Below are positions 1 through 10,475 of a DNA stretch of 64,000 bases, piece after piece. Location: the NCBI GenBank assembly GCA_942486035.1, contig CALNXK010000069.1, positions 1,177,501-1,241,500 on the forward strand. The letters are read 5' to 3'. The translations under genes were made by a program, and so were the position numbers. The first letter of the stretch is position 1, and every line of letters starts with the position of its first letter. Origin of the DNA: Porites lobata. Its lineage: Eukaryota > Cnidaria > Anthozoa > Scleractinia > Poritidae. Under the pieces are notes generated by a model. That model saw nothing but the letters and a program-made list of their open reading frames with translations, was not told the DNA's origin and did not search any database.

Positions 1-14
1 ATAGTTTTGAAATC

Positions 15-556
15 ATGTACCACCATGGAAGAGATAACATCGAATCTCACATACTGTCTAGAGTGGTGTATGCACCTACAACCAAAAAGTCACTTTACAA
101 GCTCAAGCAGTCTCTCTTCCATGAATGGGCGACCAGACAAAGCCATTTTGTGAAAACGAACAACTTAGCTTATTCTATTGATAACAGGAATGACAAGCCA
201 CCTCGTTGTGAGTGTAAGGCGAAGTATCATAGCTCTGCGATTTTTCCTTTCTTCAAGGCCACTGAGCAATTTGAGAGGATCAATGTTGATTTGAAAGGGT
301 GTGTACAATAGTGAAAACAAGTCCTTGCTGATGGTGGTTTCATGACCAGTATTCAATTTTATCTTTCCAAGTCATGACGCTTCAAAAACAACTGTTATCA
401 AGTGCCTTACTTTACTTTTGTCGCTTCTGGGAATGCCAGCCTATGCATACTGATGCCCATTGTGATCACAGGGCCTCCTTTATGAGTGAAGAGTTAGGCA
501 AGTTTCTAACAACGAAAGGATTAGCTGCAAGTAAGACAACAATTATTATCTATTAA
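15..556 (+). pseudogene. Ty3/gypsy-like integrase remnant
   Basis: Two adjacent reading-frame pieces (15-311 and 374-556) look like parts of one retrotransposon integrase. The first ends in FERINVDLKG, which resembles the start of the integrase catalytic core (typical form: ERL-x-DFKGP). The second contains FWECQPMHTDAHCDHRASFM and SEELGKFLTTKGLAASKTT, matching the second-Asp region where family members read GMP-x-x-x-HSDRGxxFMSxEL. A stop at 309-311 and a frame change separate them, and the stretch between has no open frame. No reverse transcriptase, LTR or Gag is visible, so this is a 5'-truncated fragment continuing from beyond the window edge or an isolated scrap. Family assignment comes from motif recall only. 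Confidence 0.6.
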
Positions 557-2337
557 TGGTCAACTTCAATTACAATTTTTTTGTGACGCTGTTTTGCTTA
601 GCCTACAAATAGTTTTTGAGATGAAATAAAATTCAAATTAGTTTGATGAGATAAATAAAAAAGAAAGGCCAAAGGATTTTCAACAATGAAAACGTGCATG
701 GAGTATAAATGCTCGGTTAACCTCTTTATCCTCTCTACTCTCCATGGCTGCTAGACATCTTTCATCACCGCGGAAAAGTTATTGACAGCTCAAGCTGCTT
801 CCAAAAACTCCGCCCAAAGTGAAACAAAATGTCTCACTTCCCCGAGTTTGTCTAGGCCTCAAAAACTTTCTCAGACCACGTGACCCGAAACGCATTGGCC
901 GCGCATAATAATGAGGCCTAGGGACTAGGCAAGTCCGTGCCAGCCAACACCCATCATACAAAACACTTCACAATCACCCTCTGTGCCTCGTGAACAGCAG
1001 CAAGTGAGAGAAGTAGCAACATTTGTTCCGTTGTTTCACGTAAACTGAATTGTTGCTTTCACAATGTTTCTTGAGTCTAACAGGAAAATCGCAGTAGAAA
1101 AGTTAATTCCCATTGTTAAGTTGTTTTTAACGTCGATAAGAGACATATTCGAGATGCTGAATTCACGAATTGAAAGGGATACACATTGTGCAGTGTTCAG
1201 CAGGCGTGTTCACTGTTGTGTCATCAGTTGTGAACGTTGAGAATTCAATCGGAAGACCTTCCCCTTACAGTTAAAGCAAAGAAAAACTGCCGTTCAATTA
1301 TAGCTAAGCCTTCTGAAGAGAATCCTTTAAGGTTGTTTGTATCCACTACGTTTGACGAGTTTTATGAGACTGGTACAGTGACGATCGAAGCTGGTCTTCC
1401 GTGCAATTTCTCAATTATTTAATCTGTCTATTCCATCTTATTACTTTTCAGTTAACAGTCAAGCCAGTCAATCTTGAGTGGTGTCGGTAAATAACAAGTA
1501 CTAGTAAGTACCGGGAATACATATATCCTGAACTAGAAGTATTTCTCAAGTTTCTGCAATGAAACTCCGCCATTCAAAAAACACTGGACCTTTCTTTGCT
1601 CAGGGCTGCACGTGTCTATGACTTGAAAAGTCATAAATTTTAGTGCAAGGTTTTATAGAGTGTCTTCTTCCTGCGCTAAAAATCAACATCTTTCACTGGT
1701 GTGGTAAGCCATTTTATCTATATAGGAGAACGATTTTTTACCAGCTAATTTCTGGGTTAAGCAATAACAAAGCAAGAAGCTTTTTCTCATATAAGGCTGA
1801 GACTCCGTGGATCGAGCTGCCGAACATTAAAGAAGCTAAATGAAGACAAGTTTAATCGTATTAAATGCTCAACTTCAATCTTAAATTATAGTGAATCTTA
1901 ATAATAGGGATACTTGAATATCGTTTCCTTCGACTTTTAATTCATAAGAACAAGACGGTCGAGTCAATAGTGCTGTAAAAATGGTGTTCGAGAAAAGGAG
2001 CCTTAATTTGCTGGTCTAGCTTAGTGTCCGCAGATTTTGAGTGAAAATTCTCAAGCTATAAATGGTCCCCCTGTTAACAAATGATCACCAAATACAGTTT
2101 ATCAAATATCAAAAATCAACTCAAAGATGTATGTAAAACATTTTCGTCGACTTCCGGTTCCTTGGACATGCAGTTGAATAATTCGGTAAACTCTGATAAC
2201 TCGGGCGGATAAGATACCCTAATGAAAGGTACTGTTTTTCGTTTCCTTTCAAACTTCCAGTTACTCGGGCTCTTCTATTTTTGTAAAAATGTCATCCTTT
2301 CAAATCTGCATATACATTTGAAATTGAAGCAAGGTGA
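557..2337. other. no gene recognised
   Basis: I see no coding sequence here that looks real. The open frames at 1237-1422 and 1643-1843 are short, lack recognisable motifs and lie in AT-rich sequence. The only structure I noticed is the short inverted repeat listed at 850-925. Confidence 0.5.
850..925. repeat. short inverted repeat
   Basis: GTCTAGGCCTCA at 850-861 is mirrored by TGAGGCCTAGGGAC at 912-925, enclosing about 50 bases that include CCACGTGACC. It could be the core of a small foldback element. The stem is too short to be sure. Confidence 0.35.
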
Positions 2338-2428
2338 TGTTTGTTAGCTCAAGTTACACTCTAGTATATGCGTCTACTGTCAGCGTTACTTATTACACTC
2401 TCGTGCTTAGGCAATAGTTTTAGCTTTT
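2338..2428 (+). repeat. left end repeat of the Ngaro/DIRS element
   Basis: This stretch begins TGTTTGTTAGCTCAAGTTAC and recurs at 10374-10475 with only a few substitutions and a 14-base-scale length difference near its 3' side. The Gag frame starts about 60 bases downstream. Confidence 0.75.
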
Positions 2429-2486
2429 AGCCTTTCTTCTGTCTTAGCCTTTACGATGTCTTATCACTTGCGAGATCGTATTCCTT

Positions 2487-3536
2487 GTGACTATGAAGCA
2501 ATGCATGCGGGGCAACCTGTTGATGATGACCAAGATGAATTTCACGACAGTTTTCAGTACCAGCCACCGCCAGCTCCGGTTTTGCCCTCTACCAGCCAAG
2601 TTCAGCCCTCCCAGTACTCCCTTTTCGGGGACTCGGACCAATACGAGTGCCCCAAATGAAGACGTAGCTGCACTAACCGCCGAGATTGCACGGGTAAGAG
2701 CCGAGAATGAAGCTCTGGAATGCGAGACAGAGGTGGCCCGCCTGAAAGCCAAATTAGTCATCCTCCAACAACGGAATGCACAACTACAAAAGCAGAAACA
2801 GCCAAGCTCAAATCCTACCATCAAGACCCTTCGCACCAATCTGGCTCTTACTGCACGCCTGTCTGAAGAATTGGGGCACCTAGGCTTTTCTTCTAGTGGT
2901 TCGGATGAGGAGGAGAATCCACCCACTTGTGGCTCTCGAGGTAAGCCGCGTTTGAAGTCAGGAAAGACTACCAAATTAACTAGTCGGGTGGTATTTACCC
3001 AACTATGGCCTCACAGCCAGTTAAGCCTAGCTTACGTGTCCAAGGACAAAGGCTATGATGAGCTCACCATCGCGGAGTTTTCTGCAGGTTACACCTCTAT
3101 TCTAAAGTTGCCTTCAATCTCGGACTCGGAAAGGAACGCTCGACTCGATCACTTCATTCGTTTAATGTACCTCCTTATGCAATTCACCTGGTTGGCTGTT
3201 CGTGAGTTTCACGCCACAGTGCTCTTGGAAATCGAATGCTGTCGTGCACAGTGGGGTGATTCCTTTTCTGACTTAGAAACTCATCTTTTCCGAAAATCTT
3301 AAAGGTCGACGGAGACTGTGCACGCGAGTCGTTTGGGGGCACCAGTCTTGTTTTGTCAGGATTTTCAGCATGGGAAATGTGGGCACTCAAAGTATCACTA
3401 CGGCACAATTCGGAATGAGACCAAGTGGCTTCAGCACAATTGTGCAAAATGTTGGGCAGTTTCTTGTGTGATCGCCAAACATTCGGAGTATTCTGCTGAT
3501 TGTCCTACAAAGAACGTTGTTTCGGGGCTCGCCTGA
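2487..3536 (+). pseudogene. Gag-like protein of the Ngaro/DIRS element
   Basis: The frame is open for 271 codons to a TAA at 3300-3302 and then continues in the same frame to 3536, so one stop codon interrupts it. Residues about 50-105 form a charged coiled coil rich in Ala, Glu and Lys (AALTAEIARVRAENEALE). The following 90 residues include YDELTIAEFSAGYTSIL, the helical core region common in Gag proteins of this class. After the stop comes a Cys/His cluster (FCQDFQHGKCGHSKYHYG, then HNCAKCW) with the C-x(4-8)-C-H-x-H spacing of the zinc-knuckle region of these elements. Gag would coat element RNA. An overlapping frame starting at 2456 is probably a shadow. Confidence 0.6.
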
Positions 3537-3756
3537 GATCAACCATCTTATGTCACACTGCCTTCTTGACTCGCAACCTTTTGTTCTCAAGTTGCGACCT
3601 TGGCTGGACTCTAGATTTTCCTCTCTAGACTTCGATCGGTTACACGTTTCTCTACCTTTGCTAGACTCTAGATTTGTAGTACTCCAGACTGTAATTCGTC
3701 GTTCGACTCTAGACTTTCCGCTTGTAACTCAGAACTTATCGAGACATCTCTAATTC

Positions 3757-5160
3757 ATGGGTTTTTCTGTACATTTGCAGCATCGTGTTCTTGCGTTTGG
3801 TCAGTACAACTTTTTGGGCGCCCGTTTACCAGTTCCTTCTTCACTTAATTTACCACTTTGGCGATCAAAACTTCGAGGTTATGATGATTACGTGGCTTGC
3901 GATTTTCTTGAATTCGGTTGGCCCGTTGGTTTGAATTATGCAAGTTCCCTTTCCACAGATCAGTTTTCTCGTAACCACAAGGGTGCTACGGATTTCCCTT
4001 CCGCAGTGGATTCCTATCTCTCACTTGAACTCGAACGTGGTGCTGTTATCGGCCCGTTTTCTAGCAATCCTTTTTCGCGTCCGATCGTGATTTCGCCGTT
4101 AAATTCTGTTCCGAAACCACAGTCTTTCGAGCGGCAGATGATCTTGAATCTCAATCGATCAATCGATCCATTTGATTACCCTTTGTTAGGATATCAATGG
4201 AACGGTGATTTTTATTTTGATGTTGTTTTGCCTATGGTCCTCAAGACTGCTGCTATGGCATGTCAACGTTCCACTTCTGCTGTATGTCATATGCTCTCAC
4301 AGGATGGATGTTTTGTGGTCAATGACCTCAATGATTTTATTGGCATTTCTTCGCCCGACAAAGCCTTCCGTGACTATGATACCTTTGGTTTACTTTTACG
4401 TGATTTAGGATTGCAAGAATCTCCTTCGAAGGCTTGTCCGCCGTCTTCGGTAATTACTTGTTTGGGTGTCGAAGTCAATTCTCTTGCTTTAACTCTCTCG
4501 GTGACCCCAGAACAGCTGCAAGAACTCGAGACTTTGTTGCTTCAATGGACCACCCGGCGATCGGCTACGAAATCCGAATTGCAATCATTAGTCGGAAAGC
4601 TGTTATTTGTTACCAAGTGTGTTTGAGAAAGTCCTTTGTTTTTGTCCCGTATTCTTGCGCTTCTGCGACCGCTGAAGCACAATCATCACACTAAACTTTC
4701 TAAGGAATTTCACGTGGATATTCGCTGGTGGTTACATTTCCTCCGGACTTACAATGGTGTCTCAGTTATTCCTTTGTCACTCTGGTCGACTCCTGATGGC
4801 ATTTTTAGTACGGATGCTTGTTTAACTGGCTGTGGAGGACTGACATCTTCGCAATTTTTTCGTCTGTGATACTTGTTCAGTTTCCCTCCATTCATCACTT
4901 GGAGGCCCTGGCCATCCTTGTTGCCTGCCATTCGTGGGGTTCGTCTTGGTGGGGCTTGCGTATTATCGTCCAGTGTAATAACGAAGCGGTGGTTAGCTCT
5001 CTTAATTCTGGTTGTGTGCAAGACTCTGTTAGGCGTTTGTTTGCGTGCTATTTGGTTTGAGGCCGCCTCACACGAATTTGAGTTACGCGCGACTCATTTG
5101 CCTAGTTCTGTGAATCTGGCTGATTGATTGTCTCGTTGGCATGTGCATTCTTCTTTTAAC
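3757..5160 (+). pseudogene. Reverse transcriptase / RNase H of the Ngaro/DIRS element
   Basis: Residues 1-130 of the 3757 frame resemble the fingers region (ERGAVIGPFSSNPFSRPIVI, then a basic RQMILNLNRSID block). The next segment is too short: the palm region bearing catalytic Asp A appears deleted, and the YxDD box reads NDLNDFIGI, so one catalytic Asp is replaced. The thumb-like end carries LGVEVNSLALTLSVTP. The frame breaks at 4624. RNase H follows in shifted frames: FSTDACLTGCGG near 4806 (first Asp), HHLEALAILVA near 4895 (Glu helix), CNNEAVVSSLNSG near 4975 (DNxA position, with the Asp changed to Asn), and a final THLPSSVNLAD near 5094 followed by a stop. At least three frameshifts or stops are present, so the enzyme cannot be active. 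Confidence 0.7.
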
Positions 5161-5203
5161 ACTCAATTTCTCGCCGCACCTGGAACTGTGAATTTCCAAG
5201 AAA

Positions 5204-5472
5204 TTGTTGTGCATCCTTCCATATTTTCCTTGTCTGATGATATCTAATTTCCTTTCTACAGACCTGGTTTTGTCCAAGCTATCTTGGGATATCAAGAAAA
5301 CGTGCAAGGCTGCCTATGCCGCAGGAACTCAAAAGAACCATCGCACTCAATGGCGATCATATTTGTACTTTTGTTTACATTTTGATTTAGTCTTTTTACC
5401 CGCTTCTATTTGTACTATTAGCTTATATTGTCAATGTTTAAGCCATTCCATGACTCCACCTTCCATTCGTAA
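5204..5472 (+). pseudogene. Tyrosine recombinase, N-terminal half, cut by an insertion
   Basis: This is the N-terminal part of the tyrosine recombinase that integrates Ngaro/DIRS DNA. It starts at about 5204 and reads through a helical SAM-like core-binding region (KKTCKAAYAAGTQKNHRTQW). The frame stops at 5479, seven bases after the end of the duplicated target at 5472. The downstream half resumes at 9357. The same 145 bases of coding sequence appear on both sides of the insertion. Confidence 0.7.
5328..5472 (+). repeat. 145-bp target-site duplication, left copy
   Basis: These 145 bases of recombinase coding sequence recur at 9212-9356. The two copies are essentially identical by eye and directly abut the inserted Penelope-like element. 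The bases on either side differ immediately (A versus C at the left, G versus T at the right). Confidence 0.85.
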
Positions 5473-5780
5473 GAAATAAGCGTTGACAGGCCAAACACGA
5501 CTCATAAGCTCGTGATAATGTGAAACATGACCTTGAGAGTCTGCTTGAACAGTGGTTCTCTTTCTTTTTTCTCTCGCGCGAAGGTTACTAGCACTACACA
5601 GTGCAAGACGTGTACCATTCTAAACTTTGACTGAGTAAATCTTGTTTTTGCCGCACTAAGTCTTATATTTAGAGGTCATGAAGCAGGTTTGTTACATGCA
5701 TACTGAGTAATCATTTCCTGTGGTTTATGCTTCTGTACTAGGTGTCCCTGACAGGATTTGATTTCAGATGCAGTTGTTAA
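5471..5780. repeat. 310-bp direct repeat, copy 1
   Basis: This unit is nearly identical to 6078-6387 (for example ACATGACC versus ATGTGACC near its middle-left). It contains no convincing reading frame. Its first two bases overlap the target duplication. Confidence 0.8.
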
Positions 5781-6101
5781 AAGGGGTTGAAAGGCTAACC
5801 ACGACTCCCGCTGTTTCGTGATGTAATAGGTCTTTGACCTTTAGAGTTTAGCTCTAACAAGTATGTCTTTTAGCGATTTTCCTCCCCTGTAGGAGATGAG
5901 AGGTGGTTCTCTGTATATTTCTCTCAGCATTGGTTGGTTTTCGATTAAATGCCACTTGCTCATTAAAATATTTTTAAGGTTAGGCACTGATGGATTGTAC
6001 TGTGTGACAAAAGGCATTAATCCGTTTTTCACTTTTTGTTGAAGTGCCGACTTTCTATCTGTAAATTTGACCTCTGCAAGAAATAAGCATTGACAGGCCA
6101 A
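5777..6101 (-). pseudogene. Inverted fragment of the Penelope reverse transcriptase 3' end
   Basis: The minus strand encodes a frame ending LVRAKL that contains EVKFTDRKSALQQKVKNGL and MPFVTQYNPSVPNLKNIL, the same C-terminal sequence as the plus-strand element at 8761-9006. Here the RK-S-ALQQK position is intact, whereas the plus-strand copy has a stop there (8788-8790). This fragment therefore comes from a slightly different or older copy. Confidence 0.75.
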
Positions 6102-6387
6102 ACACGACTCATAAGCTCGTGATAATGTGAAATGTGACCTTGAGAGTCTGCTTGAACAGTGGTTCTCTTTCTTTTTTCTCTCGCGCGAAGGTTACTAGCA
6201 CTACACAGTGCAAGACGTGTACCATTCTAAACTTTCACTGAGTAAGTCTCGTTTTTGCCACACTAAGTCTTATATTTAGAGGTCATGAAGCAGGTTTGTT
6301 ACATGCATACTGAGTAATCATTTCCTGTGGTTTATGCTTCTGTACTAGGTGTCCCTGACAGGATTTGATTTCAGATGCAGTTGTTAA
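6078..6387. repeat. 310-bp direct repeat, copy 2
   Basis: Second copy of the unit at 5471-5780. After 6387 the sequence diverges, continuing into a region with ATGCATGCATGC near 6481 and no recognised gene up to 6605. Confidence 0.8.
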
Positions 6388-6605
6388 GTGTTTTATATCC
6401 CTTGACCTCTGTTTATTACGGCGGAATAAAGATTTTAGTTTTTTTGGTTTTCTCTGAAATGACTGTATCTGAATAAATACATGCATGCATGCAAGTTTCT
6501 TTGTCCGTGAATGTGATTATTTCCTGCCATGTCAGTATGACTCTGGGCCCAGCTCTATAGTAAAGGGTGGTTTGCAGGATTTAGAATTTCCACGGATAGT
6601 GCGAT

Positions 6606-6915
6606 CTTCAGATTTGAGTTGTACACTGTAGCTTAAAAACTAAAGCTACACCAAGTCTGGAGAAATATGCCGTGCGTCAGTCAAGATAATTCTCTTAGCG
6701 CTCACACAGTCCATTTAGTTTTTCTTAACATAAGTGAGTTAAAAGGGGTTGACAGGCTAAACACGACTCCCGCTGTTTCGTGATGTAATAGGCCTTTGAC
6801 CTTTAGAGTTTAGCTCTAACAAGTATGTCTTTTAGAGATTTTCCTGTCCTGTAGGAGATGAGAGGTGGTTCTCTGTATATTTCTCTCAGCATTGGTTGGT
6901 TTTCGATTAAATGCC
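6606..6915 (-). repeat. Inverted copy of the Penelope 3' end
   Basis: This is the reverse complement of 8893-9203. It includes the coding tail, the C-x-x-C trace and the 3' untranslated stretch with a TTTTTAAGCTACAGTGTAC block. With the plus-strand copy it forms roughly 310-bp arms around the reverse transcriptase. Confidence 0.8.
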
Positions 6916-7278
6916 AAGCTCAAACAATTGGAGCAAAGACCAAACGTAACCAGAGGAAAGAAAACGAACAATCCTGATCAAATTAAGAACCAGCCATGAC
7001 CGGAAAAAGAAAACTGCACTGAGAATGCACTAGTTTTAGCTACAGAGCTAACAAACAAAATCAAGAAAGTGGAAGAAATGATGAAAGCTTTACAAAATAA
7101 AGAAAGTGAATCTTATCCCTGTGTATTTACTGACTCTTCAGTCAAAGGGAGGGAGAAAGAAAAACGAAAAATCAGAAATGAAAAAAACCACTCGTGAAGA
7201 AGCAATAGGAGGCGAGACACAAACAGGATAAACACTCAGTTTAACCAAAGATACATTAAAAATCTCTCAAATTGCAAA

Positions 7279-9006
7279 ATGACAACTGATCAGATCAACT
7301 TACCATCAAAGGGGTTGAATTTTATCCAAACACCGGTTCTAGAAGAGAATCGCATCCGGCAACAATTGCTGCTAGACTTTAAACAGTTTGCGAGGCGAAT
7401 GCGCCTCCAATATATTTTCCACAACAAAGAGAGTGAACAACACCCCTTTCACGTTAAATCAAACTGCGAACCTCCAGTTCAACAATCAGTTGCGCTAGAA
7501 ACTTATTTAGATGAAGTTAAAGTTCAACTCGCTGAGATTGAACTAATTAAGCCATGAAATAACTTGCCTTTCAAAGAGCGTAAAGCGCTTAGAGAATTGA
7601 GATCAAACTCAGAAATAATCATAAAAAAGGCAGACAAGGGCACAACAATGGTCATCATGAACAAAACAGATAAAATACAAGAGGGCCAAGTTCAGCTTGA
7701 TGATAGAAAAAACTACATGCCCCTCGAAACACCAATGGTCCAAGAAACCTCTCGAAGAGTAGAAGAGATAATCAATGATCTCCACCAGGGAAATCATATA
7801 GACGCAATGACCAAGAAGTGGCTTTCTCAAACACCTAGCCCACCGCGTATATTATTTTTTTACACTCTAGCAAAGATTCACAAACCAGTTTTAACTGGTA
7901 GACCTATAATTTCGGGCTGCGATGGCCCAACAGAATGTATATCATCATTTTTAGACCACATCCTACAGCCTATCGCTAAGGTACAAAAATCCTACCTCAA
8001 AGATACCACACAGTTTATCAACTTTATAGAAAAGAGGAAAGTTCCAAACAACGCGATCCTAGTTTCAATGGATGTTACCAGCCTGTGCACCAATATTCCT
8101 CAAGAAGAAGGAATAAACACTGTATGCAAAGCATATGAAGCCTCCTATAAGAACGACACACCCATTCCCACAAATTCACTCAGAGGCTTGCTTAGACTTA
8201 TACTACAGGAGAACTCCTTCCAGTTCAATGGAAGCAACTATCTCCAGACTCATGGTACCGCAATGGGAACAAAAGTGGCAGTTGCTTTTGCCAACATCTT
8301 TATGTCCGCGGTAGAAACAGAAATTATCAATAAAAGCAAGAGACAACCCCTCGAGTGGAAAAGATACATCGATGACGTGTTCTCTCTGTGGGATACAAAC
8401 AGAGAGGAAATAGACTAATTCATTTTAGAAGCAAACAGGCACCATCCTAACATAAAATTCACGGCTGAAATATCAGAAGAGAAAACAAACTTCCTACACA
8501 CTACTATCTTTAAAGGCGAGAGATTCTACAAAGATTCAACCTTTGATATCCGTACGCACTTTAAACCGACTGAGACATTTCAATACACGCATTTTTCCTC
8601 CTGTCACACTCCAGACGTGAAAAATGGATTTATCAAAGGCGAAGCCCTTAGGCTTCTAAGAACCAACTCTTCAAAGGCAACATTTGAAGAAAACGTTAAA
8701 AATTTCAGATCACACTTGCGTGTCCGAGGCTATCCAGATAATCTGGTAAACAAAGTCCTCGCAGAGGTCAAATTTACAGATAGAAAGTAGGCACTTCAAC
8801 AAAAACCGAAAAGAGTGAGAAACGGATTAATGCCTTTTGTCACACAGTACAATCCATCAATGTCTAACCTTAAAAATATTTTAATGAGCAAGTGGCATTT
8901 AATCGAAAACCAACCAATGCTGAGAGAAATTTACAGAGAACCACCTCTCATCTCCTACAGGAGAGGAAAATCTCTAAAAGACATACTTGTTAGAGCTAAA
9001 CTCTAA
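7279..9006 (+). pseudogene. Penelope-type reverse transcriptase
   Basis: A single frame runs through here, interrupted by three in-frame stops (7555-7557 TGA, 8416-8418 TAA, 8788-8790 TAG). Coding signal in the same frame extends upstream into 7200-7278. Visible motifs: LPSKGLNFIQTP (N-terminal box of the family), KADKGTTMVIMNK (fingers), AKIHKPVLTGRPIISGCDGP (the KxHKP/RPI box), LVSMDVTSLCTNIPQEEGI (palm motif A with catalytic Asp; the family usually has Tyr before TNIP), THGTAMGTKVAVAFANIFM (motif B) and RYIDDVFSLW (motif C, YxDD). Downstream are FNFRSH-like and SYRRGKSLKDILVRAKL tail boxes. The endonuclease domain is absent. Catalytic Asp residues are preserved, so decay is mainly through stops. 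Confidence 0.85.
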
Positions 9007-9211
9007 AGGTCAAAGACCTATTACATCACGAAACAGCGGGAGTTGTTTTTAGCCTGTCAACCCCTTTTAACTCACTTATGTGAAGAAAAACTAAATGGAC
9101 TGTGTGAGCGCTAAGAGAATTACCTTGACTGACGCACGGCATGTTTCTCCAGACTTGGTGTAGCTTTAGTTTTTAAGCTACAGTGTACAACTCAAATCTG
9201 ACCCCTTTAAC

Positions 9212-9356
9212 CTCAAAAGAACCATCGCACTCAATGGCGATCATATTTGTACTTTTGTTTACATTTTGATTTAGTCTTTTTACCCGCTTCTATTTGTACT
9301 ATTAGCTTATATTGTCAATGTTTAAGCCATTCCATGACTCCACCTTCCATTCGTAA
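9212..9356 (+). repeat. 145-bp target-site duplication, right copy
   Basis: Right copy of the duplicated recombinase segment (matches 5328-5472). The recombinase frame continues from here into the C-terminal catalytic half. Confidence 0.85.
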
Positions 9357-10050
9357 TTATCTCAGTGGGGTTCAGTTTCTTCATGTTACTTTAGGGTATC
9401 CCTTTCCAGACCTCAGCACGCATGAAATTCAGGTCACCTTGCGGGGCATTGACAGCCTAGCTCAACATTGCCCACTCAGTGCCCTCCCATTACATCCCAT
9501 TTGTTAGGTGTTCTCGTCAACTTTGGTTTCCATCTCGACCCAGTTGATGTCACCTTTTCTTGTGCATTTGTGTTTGCCTTTTTCCTTTTCGCACGCATTT
9601 CTAATTTGGTTCCAGACTCTCGCGTGTCATATTGATGATTATCATTGCCTTCGTCGGGGGGACATCGAACCTTCTCATAATGGGTTGTGTGTTAAGTTCT
9701 CGTGGTCCAAGACTAATCAATTTGTTTTAGAACTACCACTTCTTAGTATCCCCAATTCACCCCTTTGCCCTGTCCGGCTATTTTATCTCATGTGTGAGAT
9801 AGTTCCTGTTTCTAGTCAATCACCACTGTTTGTATATCGTTCTCGTTCAGGAATTGTTAAACCCATTCTCAAACGCCAGTTTGTTTCAGTTTTACGTGCT
9901 CGTTTAGGGGCTGCCAAGGTGGCTCAGTCTCACCTTTTTCGTGGTCATTCTTTTCGTGGAGGGGGTACCTCATGGGTTTTCTTGGCTGGACTCCCTGGGG
10001 AGCTTATTCAAATATTTGGTGACTGGCATTCGGATGCTTATGTTATTTAG
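9357..10050 (+). pseudogene. Tyrosine recombinase, catalytic half
   Basis: The frame continues from the duplicated target through one in-frame stop (9505-9507) to 10050. The first catalytic Arg region reads HIDDYHCLRRGDI, and KFSWSKTNQF matches the beta-hairpin that follows. The H-x-x-R box reads HSFRGGGTSWVFLAG (the family norm is HSFRRGGATxAFxxG, so one Arg has become Gly). GDWHSDAYVI lies just before the stop, where intact relatives continue with a YLRYL-like segment; the nucleophile region may therefore be truncated. This defines the host element as a tyrosine-recombinase retrotransposon rather than an LTR or LINE element. Confidence 0.75.
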
Positions 10051-10373
10051 ACATTTCTATGGCCCTCAAGCTTCAGGTTCCCAAGGGGATGGTTCTCTCC
10101 CTTAGCTCTTTCTCTTCCACGTACACCAATTGTCTGGCCCATTTTTGGCGGCGGAGAGGTTATTGTTCTCATTGGGCAGCCACCCCTGGCTGCGTTTCGG
10201 GGGTGGTAGTTGTTTGATTTCAATAAACCGTCTCTCTGTGCCAAACAGTTTGTCTCCGTGTCTTTTCTGATGTAGTTTAGCTACAGATTGATTTTGTAGG
10301 GAAATTCTTTTGTTTTAGAAGGCCTTTCAGTACAGTTAATTTCCCGATCGCTACTGGCGCCTTTTCGCTTTCG

Positions 10374-10475
10374 TGTTTGTTAGCTCAAGTTACACTTTAG
10401 TATATGCGTCTACTGTCAGCGTTGCTTATTACACTCTCGTGCTTAGGTCTGACTTATAGCGATAGTTTTAGCTTT
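10374..10475 (+). repeat. right end repeat of the Ngaro/DIRS element
   Basis: Second copy of 2338-2428, beginning TGTTTGTTAGCTCAAGTTAC. It has a 14-base insertion (TCTGACTTATAGCG region) before the shared TAGTTTTAGCTTT end. Confidence 0.75.

Larger units (their letters stand above)
5473..9211 (+). mobile_element. Penelope-like element with rearranged, inverted end copies
   Basis: The core is a Penelope-type reverse transcriptase (7279-9006, plus strand). Upstream lie two direct copies of a 310-bp unit (5471-5780 and 6078-6387). Between them, at about 5777-6077, is an inverted copy of the element's own 3' coding end (matching 8761-9070). A further inverted copy at 6606-6915 mirrors 8893-9203, so the element is bounded internally by inverted repeats. 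Partial tandem and inverted pseudo-LTR arrangements are known for Penelope elements. The GIY-YIG endonuclease is missing: after the reverse transcriptase only a short C-x-x-C trace (near 9050) remains before the 3' end. Confidence 0.75.
2338..10475 (+). mobile_element. Ngaro/DIRS-type tyrosine-recombinase retrotransposon, split by a Penelope element
   Basis: The order is Gag-like protein with zinc knuckle (2487-3536), reverse transcriptase plus RNase H (3757-5160), then tyrosine recombinase (5204-5472 continued at 9357-10050), all on the plus strand. A near-identical segment of about 90 bp occurs at both ends (2338-2428 and 10374-10475), as expected for the direct end repeats of Ngaro/PAT-like elements; DIRS1-like elements have inverted ends instead. 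Without the 3.7-kb insertion and its 145-bp duplication the element would be about 4.25 kb, close to the usual size. All genes are damaged, so the copy is dead. Confidence 0.8.

Noticed and set aside
2456..2659. Separate small protein overlapping the Gag start
   Set aside because: A different frame of the same region without a recognised domain. The longer coiled-coil frame explains the coding signal.
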